Assembly: GCA_036339375.1 (NCBI GenBank)
Contig: JAYZBC010000039.1
Location: 1-41,129 of the forward strand
Direction: 5' to 3'
DNA length: 41,129 nucleotides
Source of the DNA: JAYZBC01 sp036339375
GTDB taxonomy: Bacteria > Pseudomonadota > Alphaproteobacteria > MPNO01 > UBA2964
The notes beneath the pieces are model-generated. The model had not been told where the DNA came from, did no database searches, and was given only the letters and a program-made list of their open reading frames with translations. A program made the position numbers and the translations under genes. The first letter of the stretch is position 1. Every line of letters starts with the position of its first letter. Of this stretch, positions 17,694 through 26,652 are shown piece by piece.

Positions 17694-18467
17694 TCACTCA
17701 ATAAAGGATTTTGTAGCTTCAAAAAGCAATCTTAATGCCAAGAGCGTCAAAATTGTTTGTATAGAAATTCGAAATACTTTTTCGGGCAACCGATTTAAAA
17801 CAGTCCTTCCAAAAAATGTGCCGCATATACCAGCGGCTATCAAACCAACAAGTAGTGGAATATAAGGCCCAAAAGAAAAACCTAAAAATCCAAACACAAC
17901 CACTTTAAATAAATGTTGGAAGGTCATCATTGACCCATGCGTCGCTACAACTTGCTGCCTTCGTTTGCAGGCTGCATTTACAAAAGGAGCAACTAACGGC
18001 CCCGTACCCCCAACGAACATAGTCACAAATCCGCCAAATACCCCACACCCAAAAAATTTTAGGGGGCCGGGATCCGTACTCCTAAATTTGGGTGCCCATG
18101 TTGCATAAAGCACAAAAATACCGAGAACTGCCTGGAGTACCCAAGTTTCCAAGGAAAAAACGGTAAATCCACCAAGCCAAGACCCCAACAATGTCCCAAA
18201 AACAAATGCCGGGATAAGCGAATAAACAATGTCCCTCCGCATTAAAAATGAACGAAAACCATTCGAACCAATCTGGACAATAGCATGTATGGGTATAAGC
18301 ACCGTTGGGGGTAAAAATAGGGTCATGGTAGCTAGAACTAACAAACCACCCCCCAGCCCTAGGGAAGCTGCTATAAAGCTGCCAACGCAAGAAATGCCAC
18401 AAAGAAACAAAAATCCCACTATGGTTAAACCAGTACCCTCTGTTAAAAAGGTCATTAGTTCCGTCAC
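17694..18467 (-). CDS. TauE/SafE-family sulfite/sulfonate exporter-like membrane protein
   Basis: The 257-residue polytopic protein shows the two DUF81 repeats of the family: GSFIAASLGLGGGLLVLATMT after the first helix and FGGFVTMFVGGTGPLVAPFV in the middle. TauE/SafE proteins move sulfite, sulfoacetate or other small anions across the inner membrane; the substrate here is unknown. The start is a GTG with GGGAGA about 5 bases upstream. It is convergent and abutting with the AbrB-family gene; no terminator lies between them, so the transcripts must overlap. Confidence 0.88.
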   Translation of the reverse strand: MTELMTFLTEGTGLTIVGFLFLCGISCVGSFIAASLGLGGGLLVLATMTLFLPPTVLIPIHAIVQIGSNGFRSFLMRRDIVYSLIPAFVFGTLLGSWLGGFTVFSLETWVLQAVLGIFVLYATWAPKFRSTDPGPLKFFGCGVFGGFVTMFVGGTGPLVAPFVNAACKRRQQVVATHGSMMTFQHLFKVVVFGFLGFSFGPYIPLLVGLIAAGICGTFFGRTVLNRLPEKVFRISIQTILTLLALRLLFEATKSFIE

Positions 18468-18578
18468 GGTATTCTCCCAAAGCTTAATTGGCGTAAATTA
18501 AATTTGCTCTTTGTGTCTGTTATGAAAATTGTTAAGTTAGATTATCCCAGCAAAAGATCGATGTGAAAGGAAGGACTA

Positions 18579-18770
18579 TTGGCTACTCTTGACCCCGATC
18601 AACTGAAGTTTGTTGAAATTCTTGCCAAACTGATGGCTGAGAACGAAGTATTCAAGGAAACCTACACAGCTGACGATTATGAACAAGTCATTTCCTGGCT
18701 AAACAAACTCCGAACCCAAATCGACATAACAATTGAAACTTTGCAAGACGGGGCCCAACAGACAAAGTAA
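18579..18770 (+). CDS. Small acidic hypothetical protein
   Basis: A 63-residue soluble, helical, acidic protein (begins ATLDPDQLKFVEILAKLMAEN). It is not recognised. A TTG start is preceded by AAAGGAAGG about 8 bases upstream, a strong ribosome site that supports a real gene. It ends 10 bases from the convergent SDR gene. No motif for metal, nucleotide or DNA binding is visible. Confidence 0.6.
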   Translation: MATLDPDQLKFVEILAKLMAENEVFKETYTADDYEQVISWLNKLRTQIDITIETLQDGAQQTK

Positions 18771-18780
18771 AATATTGCAT

Positions 18781-19554
18781 TTAAGGAAACGCTATTCCAC
18801 CATTTGCCGCAAAGGTTTGGCCGGTTGTAAATTCAGCATCATCCGAACAAAGAAAAAGCATAAAACCCGCATATTCTTCCATCTCCGCTGGCCGCTGAAT
18901 AGCCTGCTGCTTAGCTAAGGTTTCAAACATTGCGCCGGATACAGATGGGCGCTCGATCTCGGTTTCCACCGCTCCCGGCATAAACAAATGAACCGTAATA
19001 TTCCAAGTTCCCAGCTCACGCGCCATAGAACGCGTCATCCCAATCATAGCTGACTTAGAAGTGATATAGTGTAAATAATTTGGACGACCTGTGGGTACAG
19101 TGGTAGAGGCAATATTAACTATCCTTCCCCATTTTCGCTCTTGCATAGCCGGAACCACTGCCCGTGAACAAAAAAAAGCGCCATCAATATTAACACGCAT
19201 GGCCGATTGCCATTCATCAACCGGCAACTCCCAAAACGGTGCAATCGTTATTTGAGAAAACACTGCGGCGTTGTTGATTAAACAATCAATGCGGCCATAG
19301 GCCGTAAGAGCTTCCTTCGCCATTTCTTCAGTGGCTTTTTCATCGGAAACATCTGTTTGAACGCTCAGTGCACGCCCACCTTTCTGTTCAATTTCTTTAG
19401 CGACCCTAGCGCCACTTTCACCATTAAGTTCAGCAATTACTGGGATGGCCCCCTGAGAAGCGAAAGCATGTGCATAAGTTCGACCCAATGCTTGTCCTCC
19501 CCCGGTAATGATTATGACACGATCCTTAAGGCTGGGATAATTAGCTGACGGCAA
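18781..19554 (-). CDS. Short-chain dehydrogenase/reductase (SDR)
   Basis: A classical 257-residue SDR. The cofactor motif TGGGQALG is at 17-24, NNAA at about 94-97, and the catalytic residues are Ser150 (NIAS) and Tyr163/Lys167 (YITSK). Basic residues after beta-2 are lacking and an Asp-free AELNGESG follows, so NAD versus NADP preference is not clear. It oxidises or reduces a hydroxyl/keto group of an unknown substrate. Monocistronic; upstream there are 269 bases without a gene before the divergent HD protein at 19,824, in which nothing clear was seen apart from AT-rich sequence. Confidence 0.92.
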   Translation of the reverse strand: MPSANYPSLKDRVIIITGGGQALGRTYAHAFASQGAIPVIAELNGESGARVAKEIEQKGGRALSVQTDVSDEKATEEMAKEALTAYGRIDCLINNAAVFSQITIAPFWELPVDEWQSAMRVNIDGAFFCSRAVVPAMQERKWGRIVNIASTTVPTGRPNYLHYITSKSAMIGMTRSMARELGTWNITVHLFMPGAVETEIERPSVSGAMFETLAKQQAIQRPAEMEEYAGFMLFLCSDDAEFTTGQTFAANGGIAFP

Positions 19555-19823
19555 GATTTTTCTCCTATTCTTTTCATGAAGGTATTGAAACTTGCATTTA
19601 AGTGGAGCAAGTCTTGTTTTAAGAACTCTTTAGTTTAATTTTTAGAAATTCTCAATCTAACAAATAATCAAATCCAAAATTTATTGGTGAGCTAATTTTC
19701 ATTTTGAAACCGAAATAGCTGGCTTTTTTATTTTTTATTGATCGCTTGACGAATAAAGCCAACACCCTCAACGTGTGTTTTATCGGAAAAATATTCAACA
19801 AAAATCCAAAAGAGGATGTTTTT

Positions 19824-20579
19824 ATGGCCACCAACGTCACAATGTCGGAACGCGCAGACGCCCTTGAAGCACAACAAATGCAAGAATTGGGGGACCGCAT
19901 CGTAACCAAATCGATCCTTTTTAACCTAGCCGACGGCGATCAGTCTCTTGGTAATGGTTTTGCGGTTGGATCTGGAAAACAACTTCTTATGGGTGAAGAC
20001 CCACGCCTCCCAAAAATGCCCGAAAAACCCACCCTTTTAGACTTTTTCAAACTCCGATTTTCTCCTTCGCAAGCACATTTACTACAAAGTGCCAATCTTG
20101 CTCAAAAAAACGAATTGCCAGAAAAAATGGTGCTCGCTTGTTTGTTACACGACATTGCCGTAAACGGCTTTATCCGTTCGGACCACGGTTATTGGGGCGC
20201 ACAACTTATCGAACCCTATGTAGATGAAGAAGTAAGCTGGGCTATCCGTATGCACCAATGCCTGCGGTTTTTTCCGGATGAATCTGTTGGCTATAGCTAC
20301 CCGGAAAATTATGTGCGGATGTTTGGAGAAAACTATCAGCCCGAGCCCTATATAAAAGCCGAATATCAAAGGGCACTGAAACATAAATGGTATATGTCCG
20401 CACGTATGATTTGCGTTAATGATCTCTATTCATTTGATCCCGATGTGGTTGTTGAAATGGAACAGTTTGAAGACATCATTGGTCGCCATTTTAAACAACC
20501 TAAGGAAGGACTGGGAAACGACAACACCCCATCGTCGCATATGTGGCGAACACTAATACGTCCCTGCAATCCGTTGTAA
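19824..20579 (+). CDS. HD-domain protein with a complete PhnZ/MIOX-like diiron ligand set
   Basis: 251 residues from the ATG at 19,824, which has AGAGGA upstream; a frame open further up to 19,746 lacks a start signal. The HD fold ligands are all present: His85 (SQAHLLQSA), His109-Asp110 (LLHD), His121 (SDHGYWGA), His144 (IRMHQ) and Asp200 (CVNDLYSFD). This spacing and the SQxH start of the domain recall PhnZ, a mixed-valent diiron oxygenase that cleaves 2-aminoethylphosphonate derivatives, more than nucleotide phosphohydrolases. No phosphonate genes are near. The neighbours (SDR, aldo/keto reductase) are oriented differently, so it is probably transcribed alone. Function is an inference; an ordinary HD phosphohydrolase is the alternative. 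Confidence 0.8.
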   Translation: MATNVTMSERADALEAQQMQELGDRIVTKSILFNLADGDQSLGNGFAVGSGKQLLMGEDPRLPKMPEKPTLLDFFKLRFSPSQAHLLQSANLAQKNELPEKMVLACLLHDIAVNGFIRSDHGYWGAQLIEPYVDEEVSWAIRMHQCLRFFPDESVGYSYPENYVRMFGENYQPEPYIKAEYQRALKHKWYMSARMICVNDLYSFDPDVVVEMEQFEDIIGRHFKQPKEGLGNDNTPSSHMWRTLIRPCNPL

Positions 20580-20641
20580 TTAAAAAATTACGCAAGAGCT
20601 GATTTACAACAAAAAAAAGGGGGGGTCTTGGAGTTTAGCTC

Positions 20642-21619
20642 CTAGGTAAAATTGTCCGCGTAAATATTATTAAGTGTTAACAAAACCTCTTTTGGCAAGA
20701 GACCCATGCCAGCACCCTCACAAGCCTCTTCCAAATGGGCAATTTCTGAGAGGCCAACAATTGCTGTTGCGAAATCTTGATTAGTCAGAACAAACCGAAC
20801 GGCGGTCTGAGCTCTACTTCCATGCTTTTCACCTAATTTTTTGAAAATCTTTTCCACATTCTCAGCTTCAGTTTTTGCAAAAGTCTTGGTTGTTAAAATA
20901 CTTTCACGACCAGTCCTTTTTTTTGTTGCCAGGTAACTTGCAGCGAAAATTCGAATAGCCATAAGGGCCATACCCTGTCTCCGGCAAGCATTAACTATAC
21001 CAGTTGCGTTGTAAAAACTCCAACCTGACGGCATTTCAGTCCACGCTGCTGAAGGATTGATTAAATTGTAATAAATTTGAGCAGCATCAAAACGACCACT
21101 TTCGATAACCTTAATTGTTGCTAAATTATTCCCTAGCGCCGTAAGCCCAATAAATTTGACCAACCCTTGATCACGCAAATGTTCCATCGCATCAGCAATA
21201 CCGCCTTTGCATAATACTTGGTCTGGGGTAACAGCTCTTTTTTCGGCTTTTTCCATAATGAAGTTGTGCATTTGAAGTAAATCAACCTGATTGAGCCGCA
21301 AACGGTTTAGGCTTTCCGCAATACTTCGTTCAACTTGACTTTTGATGGTTTCGGATGTCTCAAAACTGACACGAACTTTTGTGGAAACGTGGGGTTTAAC
21401 TTTTATTTCGTCGAAAACCCAGCCAAGTCTCTCTTCAGATTTTCCGTTTCCATATTGTGGCGCGGTATCAAACCAATTGACACCAATTTCCAACGCCCTT
21501 TGAACTGCTATGAGACATTTTTCTTTATCTGCGTAAATCAAAAGGCCGCCCGAACGTCCACCCCCAAAAGCAATTTCAGAAACTTTCGAACCTGTGCGAC
21601 CGAACAGCCTGAATTTCAT
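20642..21619 (-). CDS. Aldo/keto reductase
   Basis: The 325-residue TIM-barrel NAD(P)H oxidoreductase shows the catalytic tetrad Asp51 (WFDTAPQYG), Tyr56, Lys81 (STKV) and His118 (QMHNF). The length and the GxSEERLG block fit the AKR families close to D-threo-aldose 1-dehydrogenase / pyridoxal reductase. It reduces or oxidises an aldehyde or sugar of unknown identity. Convergent with the HD-protein gene; monocistronic. Confidence 0.92.
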   Translation of the reverse strand: MKFRLFGRTGSKVSEIAFGGGRSGGLLIYADKEKCLIAVQRALEIGVNWFDTAPQYGNGKSEERLGWVFDEIKVKPHVSTKVRVSFETSETIKSQVERSIAESLNRLRLNQVDLLQMHNFIMEKAEKRAVTPDQVLCKGGIADAMEHLRDQGLVKFIGLTALGNNLATIKVIESGRFDAAQIYYNLINPSAAWTEMPSGWSFYNATGIVNACRRQGMALMAIRIFAASYLATKKRTGRESILTTKTFAKTEAENVEKIFKKLGEKHGSRAQTAVRFVLTNQDFATAIVGLSEIAHLEEACEGAGMGLLPKEVLLTLNNIYADNFT

Positions 21620-21764
21620 AAGAGTGACCCTCGAATTACTGTTATAAAATTTTTGCTAGCAATTTACTAAAGTTTCAATACAGTCTCTTTACCTTCCTTA
21701 CAAAGGTTAATTATTATAACCTGCCCTTTTGTGATATTTTCAGGGGGGTGGGGAGAACAAAGGA

Positions 21765-22190
21765 ATGGCAGATACAACACAAACTCTTAAACTTACAACT
21801 GATGGGGCCATAAAAATACTCCTAGCGGCAAAAGAAAAAGCCAATGAAATGGGGGTCCCCCAGTGTATTTCGGTAGTGGACTCAGGTGGACATTTATTGG
21901 CTTTTTTAAGAATGGATGGGGCGTTCGTGCAATCAATTATTTCCTCCCGTCGAAAAGCTGAAACCGCCGCAATTTACGGTTTACCAACAGGAAACATAGA
22001 GGACGGTATTGACCTAAAACTTGCAATTGTAACTGACGGCCAACGGGTCAACCTACCAGGAGGGTTACCTGTCATAGTTGATGGTCATGTCATTGGAGGT
22101 ATTGGCGTGGGATCGGGCACGGGAGCACAGGATTTGGAGGTTGCCAAAGTTGGTGTGGCCGCCATTAAAGGCGCCAAAAATTTAATTTAA
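21765..22190 (+). CDS. GlcG/HbpS-family (DUF336) heme-binding-like protein
   Basis: This 141-residue protein belongs to the GlcG/HbpS family: MGVPQCISVVDSGGHLLAFLRMDGA and SSRRKAETAA, then GGLPVIVDGHVIGGIGVGSGTGAQDLEVAKVG. Relatives include the glycolate-operon protein GlcG, PduO C-terminal domains and the heme-binding HbpS. There is no signal peptide, so it is cytoplasmic. A GGGGAG ribosome site lies upstream. It is commonly found beside 2-hydroxy-acid oxidation and catabolic genes; its precise role is unproven. Confidence 0.88.
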   Translation: MADTTQTLKLTTDGAIKILLAAKEKANEMGVPQCISVVDSGGHLLAFLRMDGAFVQSIISSRRKAETAAIYGLPTGNIEDGIDLKLAIVTDGQRVNLPGGLPVIVDGHVIGGIGVGSGTGAQDLEVAKVGVAAIKGAKNLI

Positions 22191-22225
22191 AAAACTATTT
22201 TTTGGAAAATTCTTTCGAAACCAAG

Positions 22226-23242
22226 TCATCGTAATGATTCAGAAAGGTGTGGCATAACTTCTGATATGAACAATCCGACAGACCTTTGGACTTCCTCAGA
22301 AGACATATCACCAAAGGCAAACTGCCCGACCAAATAATTAGCATCCGACTGAACCATTTCCTCTCCCAAAAAATCTATGACTTTTTCCGGCGTCCCAGCT
22401 ACCGCACGACCCATTTCCGCCATAGCCTCAAATTCAGCAGGGCGCTGATGCCGAGGCTCCGCAGCCCCACGATACCTGAAAAGAAAATTGAAGCTCGAGT
22501 GCCAAACTCGATAAGCTCTACGTGCTAAATTCAAAGCCTCTTCTTCATTTTCGCCAACGACTATAAATCGGCCAATGCCAATTTTGGGCCATTTGGAACG
22601 AGAATAACGCTTTGACCAAGCGTTTTTATAAGCCGTAACCATCTCTCTTGTCTCTGCTGAGGTATCAAGACTGATCACATTAAGGTCTTGATCACCTGCT
22701 CGCTCCGCACTCTCAACTGCGTGCATGCCATACCAAAGCGGAGGGTGGGGTAATTGCTTGGGCTCCAAAGCAACCGGAACATCTTTAAAAGAAAAAAACT
22801 CACCTTCAAAATCCAGGTGGTGTTGAGTTAATGCCATGGTGATAATTTTGAGCGATTCCAAATAAATTTTGTGGGCCTCTTCCGGGTCACGGCCGAAAAT
22901 GTCAATTTCAAGGGGAGAGGCCCCCCTTCCAAACCCTATCTCAAGCCTACCGTCACTTAATTGATCAAGCATACAAATTTCTTCTGCCAAGCGCAGAGGA
23001 TGGTAAAGGGGTAAAGCATAAACCATAGGGCCAAAACGCAACCTTTTGGTGCGTTGCGCTACACCGGCCAAAAAAACGCTAGGAGAGGGTGCCATACCAA
23101 GAGGCGTGCCATGATGTTCAGCAACATGGTAACCATAAAAACCGGCTTGATCATACATTTCAACTAATTGTAACCGAGCTTCGTAGTACAAACTCAAAGG
23201 CACATTTCCACGATCAAGATGGTCAAACACCCCAAAATCCAT
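22226..23242 (-). CDS. LLM-class flavin-dependent oxidoreductase (luciferase-like)
   Basis: A 338-residue bacterial-luciferase-like protein: MDFGVFDHLD at the N-terminus, YHVAEHHG near 38-45, YHPLRLAEEICMLDQLSDGRLEIGFGRG at about 80-107. Such enzymes use FMNH2 or F420 to monooxygenate or reduce a substrate; FMN is likelier in a proteobacterium, but no partner flavin reductase is visible. It is divergent from the alpha/beta hydrolase gene, across 310 bases that hold an inverted repeat (23,361-23,389). Substrate unknown. Confidence 0.9.
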   Translation of the reverse strand: MDFGVFDHLDRGNVPLSLYYEARLQLVEMYDQAGFYGYHVAEHHGTPLGMAPSPSVFLAGVAQRTKRLRFGPMVYALPLYHPLRLAEEICMLDQLSDGRLEIGFGRGASPLEIDIFGRDPEEAHKIYLESLKIITMALTQHHLDFEGEFFSFKDVPVALEPKQLPHPPLWYGMHAVESAERAGDQDLNVISLDTSAETREMVTAYKNAWSKRYSRSKWPKIGIGRFIVVGENEEEALNLARRAYRVWHSSFNFLFRYRGAAEPRHQRPAEFEAMAEMGRAVAGTPEKVIDFLGEEMVQSDANYLVGQFAFGDMSSEEVQRSVGLFISEVMPHLSESLR

Positions 23243-23360
23243 GGGTCTCTCCCTTAATGTTTAAAAGACATTATCATCATCCGTGCTTAAACAGGCAAAT
23301 TGAACCTTTCCGAAAGTCAAGCCAATATTCAACCCCATACGATTTTTATATTTTTTGAAC

Positions 23361-23389
23361 CTCGTTTGCTAAATGCCAAAGTAAACGAG
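23361..23389. promoter_or_regulatory. Perfect 7-bp inverted repeat in the 310-base divergent gap 23,243-23,552
   Basis: CTCGTTT (23,361-23,367) and AAACGAG (23,383-23,389) are exact inverted copies separated by 15 bases, roughly midway between the divergent LLM oxidoreductase and alpha/beta hydrolase genes. No T-run follows on either side, so an operator is likelier than a terminator. The rest of this gap is AT-rich with no gene or clear promoter visible. Confidence 0.3.
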
Positions 23390-23552
23390 TTAAAAGATTC
23401 ATAAAATTTATTTCGAATGATGTTTCCTTCTATACCCCGACACAAAACTTTATATGATTTGCTGCCAACTATTGAAAGATAGCACCCAAGGACATTGTAT
23501 TTGTGATCTTGAGAGCTTTATATTCTATGGAACAAGTATTTTTGAATAAGGG

Positions 23553-24386
23553 ATGTTAAAGATGCTGAACAGTTGTTTTGCAAAATTCGATCAACATAAC
23601 ATCCATTATTGGGAGGGTGGAGCCGGGTTTCCCGTTCTTATGATTCATGGGGTTGGCCCGGGTACTTCAATTTTAGGCAATTTTGGTCCAGTTTTAAAAC
23701 CACTTACCCAAAATTGCCACATTTATGCAATGGATTTAATCGGTTTCGGCGATTCTAGCAGAAAGAAAGAGCCTCCATTTTTTGATTTAGATCTCTGGAT
23801 AAGGCAGGCATTGTTTTTTATTGAAAACGTTCTTCCGGATGGCCCATGTGGAATTGCTGGTCATTCTTTAGGTGGGGCCTTATCCCTGAAAATTTCAAGC
23901 CGATCGAAACGGATAAAACGTGTCCTCACTTCTAGCACAATTGGTAGCAAATATAAAATCAACGACGCGCTCAAACAATTTTGGACATTACCAAAGACCA
24001 AAAATGCGTTGAAGGCCTCTATGAAAAATATGGCTTTTGACGACGCCGCTCTCACCAAAGAGATGATTGACCAACGTTGGAAATTATTACAAACAAACGG
24101 TTATGCCGATTATTTTAGTAAAATGTTTGCACCACCCAAACAGCAATATATTGATCTCGGAGTACTGGACCCCGAAGAATTAAAAAACATTACTTCTAAA
24201 GTGGTTATGCTCCATGGGTCTGACGATTTGCCCTGTCCTGCCCAAGAAACGACAATGAAACTTGCTACCTATCTGCCAAATGCAAAAGTTCATATACTTA
24301 CAGATTGCGGGCATAATCTGCCACGAGAGCGGGCTCCCGATTACCTGGCCGTCGCAAAAGATCTTTTTGGAAACCAAAAAAACTGA
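23553..24386 (+). CDS. Alpha/beta-hydrolase (meta-cleavage hydrolase-like)
   Basis: A 277-residue serine hydrolase. The oxyanion segment is HGVGPGTS (32-39), the nucleophile Ser105 is in GHSLGG, the acid in HGSDDLPCP, and the base in DCGHNLPRE. HGxGPG and the overall pattern resemble C-C bond hydrolases of aromatic meta-cleavage pathways (BphD/MhpC group), but esterases share it. Start may be 23,553 or the ATG at 23,562. It is the first gene of a close plus-strand run: GST 25 bases later, then thioesterase and exported amidohydrolase. Confidence 0.88.
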   Translation: MLKMLNSCFAKFDQHNIHYWEGGAGFPVLMIHGVGPGTSILGNFGPVLKPLTQNCHIYAMDLIGFGDSSRKKEPPFFDLDLWIRQALFFIENVLPDGPCGIAGHSLGGALSLKISSRSKRIKRVLTSSTIGSKYKINDALKQFWTLPKTKNALKASMKNMAFDDAALTKEMIDQRWKLLQTNGYADYFSKMFAPPKQQYIDLGVLDPEELKNITSKVVMLHGSDDLPCPAQETTMKLATYLPNAKVHILTDCGHNLPRERAPDYLAVAKDLFGNQKN

Positions 24387-24411
24387 TTATTTAACCCGAA
24401 CGGAGATAAAA

Positions 24412-25038
24412 ATGATCCATCTTTATGCTGCACCGACCACGAATGGAATCCGCGTAAAGGTAACGCTAGATGAATGTGACTTGAAATATGAATTACACAA
24501 AGTTGACATGAAATTGGGTGACCATAAATCACCTGAATTTTTAGCACTGAACCCCATGGGAATGACACCAGTGATTGTCGATGAAAATGGACCTAGGGGT
24601 CAAAATGTCACGATCGCTCAGTCCATAGGAATCATGTTTTATCTCGCAGAAAAAATAGATAACTTTATCCCAAAGGACAGTGTTAATCGCCAAATGTTTT
24701 GGGATCGAATGATGAACGCTGCCACTGATATAGGCCCAACTTATGGTGCTATTTCTTTTATTGGCCGTGCCAAGCAACCCCATAAAAAGACCCGTGAAGG
24801 TTTTTTAGGACGGTTAAAAGAGAATTACCGAGTTTGGGATAAATGGCTAACTTCTCAAACTTTTTGTGTAGGCGAAGAAATTACAATTTGTGACTTTGCC
24901 CTTTTTGGCGTTTATGCCCGTACATTGGTTCTCCTCCCAGATACAGTTCAAGGGCTTCCTAATCTAAAACGGTGGTATAACCTTATGAATTTGCGTTCGG
25001 GTGTACAAAAGGGACAAATTTTTGATCAAAAAATTTAA
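24412..25038 (+). CDS. Glutathione S-transferase-family protein
   Basis: 208 residues from the ATG at 24,412, which has CGGAGA upstream; the frame is open to 24,262 but that part lies inside the preceding gene. The N-terminal thioredoxin-like domain reads YAAPTTNGIRVKVTLDEC and has the cis-Pro block GMTPVIVD; IAQSIGIMFYLAEK marks the end of this domain (the E/DS-IxxYL equivalent), followed by the helical C-terminal domain. It resembles Ure2p/YfcG-like GSTs, which reduce disulfides or conjugate glutathione. In this cluster it could isomerise or dehalogenate an intermediate; that is inference. Confidence 0.9.
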   Translation: MIHLYAAPTTNGIRVKVTLDECDLKYELHKVDMKLGDHKSPEFLALNPMGMTPVIVDENGPRGQNVTIAQSIGIMFYLAEKIDNFIPKDSVNRQMFWDRMMNAATDIGPTYGAISFIGRAKQPHKKTREGFLGRLKENYRVWDKWLTSQTFCVGEEITICDFALFGVYARTLVLLPDTVQGLPNLKRWYNLMNLRSGVQKGQIFDQKI

Positions 25039-25053
25039 GAAAGAATTAAAATA

Positions 25054-25485
25054 ATGTCACAGTGGACAGAAACACACCGAGGAGTAGTTCATCCTTGGCT
25101 TTGTGATGTTTTGGGTCACATGAATGTGCGTTGGTATGCCCATTTGTTCGATGACGCAGAATTTCATTTATGGTCGATTATTGGCCTCAGCCATGCCACT
25201 CTGAAATCCAAGGGCATCGTCACAGTTATAGCCAATACAAATACCAATTTCTTACATGAAGCTACTGCCGGTGAACTTTTAACAATCGAGAGTGCATTCA
25301 CAAAACTCGGCGTAAAGAGCCTGTCAATAAGTCAACGGATGACGAATTCAGAAAATAACGTCCTCATCGCGACTCAAGAAGTTGTGGGTGTGTTTTTTGA
25401 CTTCAACACCCGAAAAGGAGTAGTAATGCCTGATGAATTTCGTGCCAAACTTAAAACTGTGCTTGTTTCTCCAAAATCGCAATAA
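25054..25485 (+). CDS. Hotdog-fold acyl-CoA thioesterase (4HBT-like)
   Basis: A 143-residue single hotdog domain: VVHPWLCDVLGHMNVRWYAHLFDDAEF has the D(x)xGHMNxxxY signature of 4-hydroxybenzoyl-CoA/YbgC-type thioesterases, with the central helix carrying the catalytic acid. It hydrolyses an acyl-CoA thioester. It lies 15 bases after the GST gene and 16 before the exported amidohydrolase, so it is part of the same transcript. The acyl group is unknown. Confidence 0.9.
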   Translation: MSQWTETHRGVVHPWLCDVLGHMNVRWYAHLFDDAEFHLWSIIGLSHATLKSKGIVTVIANTNTNFLHEATAGELLTIESAFTKLGVKSLSISQRMTNSENNVLIATQEVVGVFFDFNTRKGVVMPDEFRAKLKTVLVSPKSQ

Positions 25486-25501
25486 ATTGCAGAATTAGAG
25501 C

Positions 25502-26584
25502 ATGGAAGAAAAACTTTTTAATTTTTTTATTTCAACTTTTGCCACTCTCTTGATTCTTTCATCCGCGCCATTTGCCCAACAATCCCAAAAACAACTATCT
25601 CCTGTATTTGAAATTGATAAAGAACGGAAACCTCTTAACAGGGCCACAAGGGATCGAAGCAAAAGTTACATGGGGCCCATCATTGATATTCATTCGCACA
25701 TTTTTGATCGACGGAATGGGCTAGACTTTGAAAAAATCACAGCTGAAATGGATAAAAGCGGAGTGACAAGAATTTTTGTTATGCCAACTCCAAATGAAGG
25801 GAGATATATAGAAAAAGAAGACAATGCGACAGCGCGAAGGATGTTTGACAAAATTGGCAACAAAAGGACAGGAAGATTTTGTGGAAGCACCTATTTGACG
25901 GCTTGGATGAATCGAACATTTCGTGAGGGGTATGAGCCAAGTGATCTAAAAAACCGACTTTTTTTACTTAAAAATGACATCACTTTGGGAGGATGTTTAG
26001 GCGTTGGAGAAATCGGTCCGTATCATTTTGAAAAACGTCTGGGCCAGTGGGTTTTAAATTTTAAAATGAATTTTAAGCCAATGATTGAACTGGTTCAGCT
26101 GGTGGCCAGTTTGGATGTTTGGTTAGATCTTCACGCGGAACCAGTGAACCCGGAAGGTAAATCATATGAAGAGGAAGTCTTTGGGGGAATAAATTTTTTG
26201 TTCCAAAAAGCCCCAAATTTAAAACTCATTTTAGCACATACCGGTATGACAAACGCCCAAAACGCCAAACGTTTACTGGTAATGCACCCAAACCTCATGA
26301 TGCATTTAAAATTCAAGCGGCCAAACCGCAATTTTTCATGGAATAATCTTGGCCCTTTAATGAGTGAAGAAAAAAAATTGTTCGAAGACTGGGCCCAGTT
26401 ATTTGAGGCTATGCCGAATCGTTTTATGATCGGAATGGATGCTCGTTTTGGGAGTAACCGTTACAGCTATTCAAAATACTCGAGAAAAATTCGGCAAGTC
26501 AGAAGACTTTTAGGCAGTCTGAACCCTAAAGCTGCAAGATTGATAGCCTGGAAAAATGCGAGCCAACTATGGCCGGTGCATTAA
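25502..26584 (+). CDS. Exported amidohydrolase-2-like TIM-barrel metal enzyme
   Basis: The 360-residue protein begins with a signal peptide (Lys-containing start, then FFISTFATLLILSSAPFA, cut near AQQS). The mature part has an amidohydrolase-type metal site: DIHSHIFD (His-x-His) near residue 62-68, a His in WLDLHAEPVNPEG, a His in ILAHTGMTN, and an Asp in IGMDARFGS. It is therefore probably a periplasmic hydrolase related to the cytoplasmic one at 5,364-6,362, but divergent. Exported members of this family are less common. It closes the hydrolase/GST/thioesterase run. Confidence 0.82.
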   Translation: MEEKLFNFFISTFATLLILSSAPFAQQSQKQLSPVFEIDKERKPLNRATRDRSKSYMGPIIDIHSHIFDRRNGLDFEKITAEMDKSGVTRIFVMPTPNEGRYIEKEDNATARRMFDKIGNKRTGRFCGSTYLTAWMNRTFREGYEPSDLKNRLFLLKNDITLGGCLGVGEIGPYHFEKRLGQWVLNFKMNFKPMIELVQLVASLDVWLDLHAEPVNPEGKSYEEEVFGGINFLFQKAPNLKLILAHTGMTNAQNAKRLLVMHPNLMMHLKFKRPNRNFSWNNLGPLMSEEKKLFEDWAQLFEAMPNRFMIGMDARFGSNRYSYSKYSRKIRQVRRLLGSLNPKAARLIAWKNASQLWPVH

Positions 26585-26652
26585 GGAAAAAATTTAGACA
26601 ACAGCAATCACCGAACATTTAAGCCTTTTTAAATTTTTATTGTGAGACGTTT

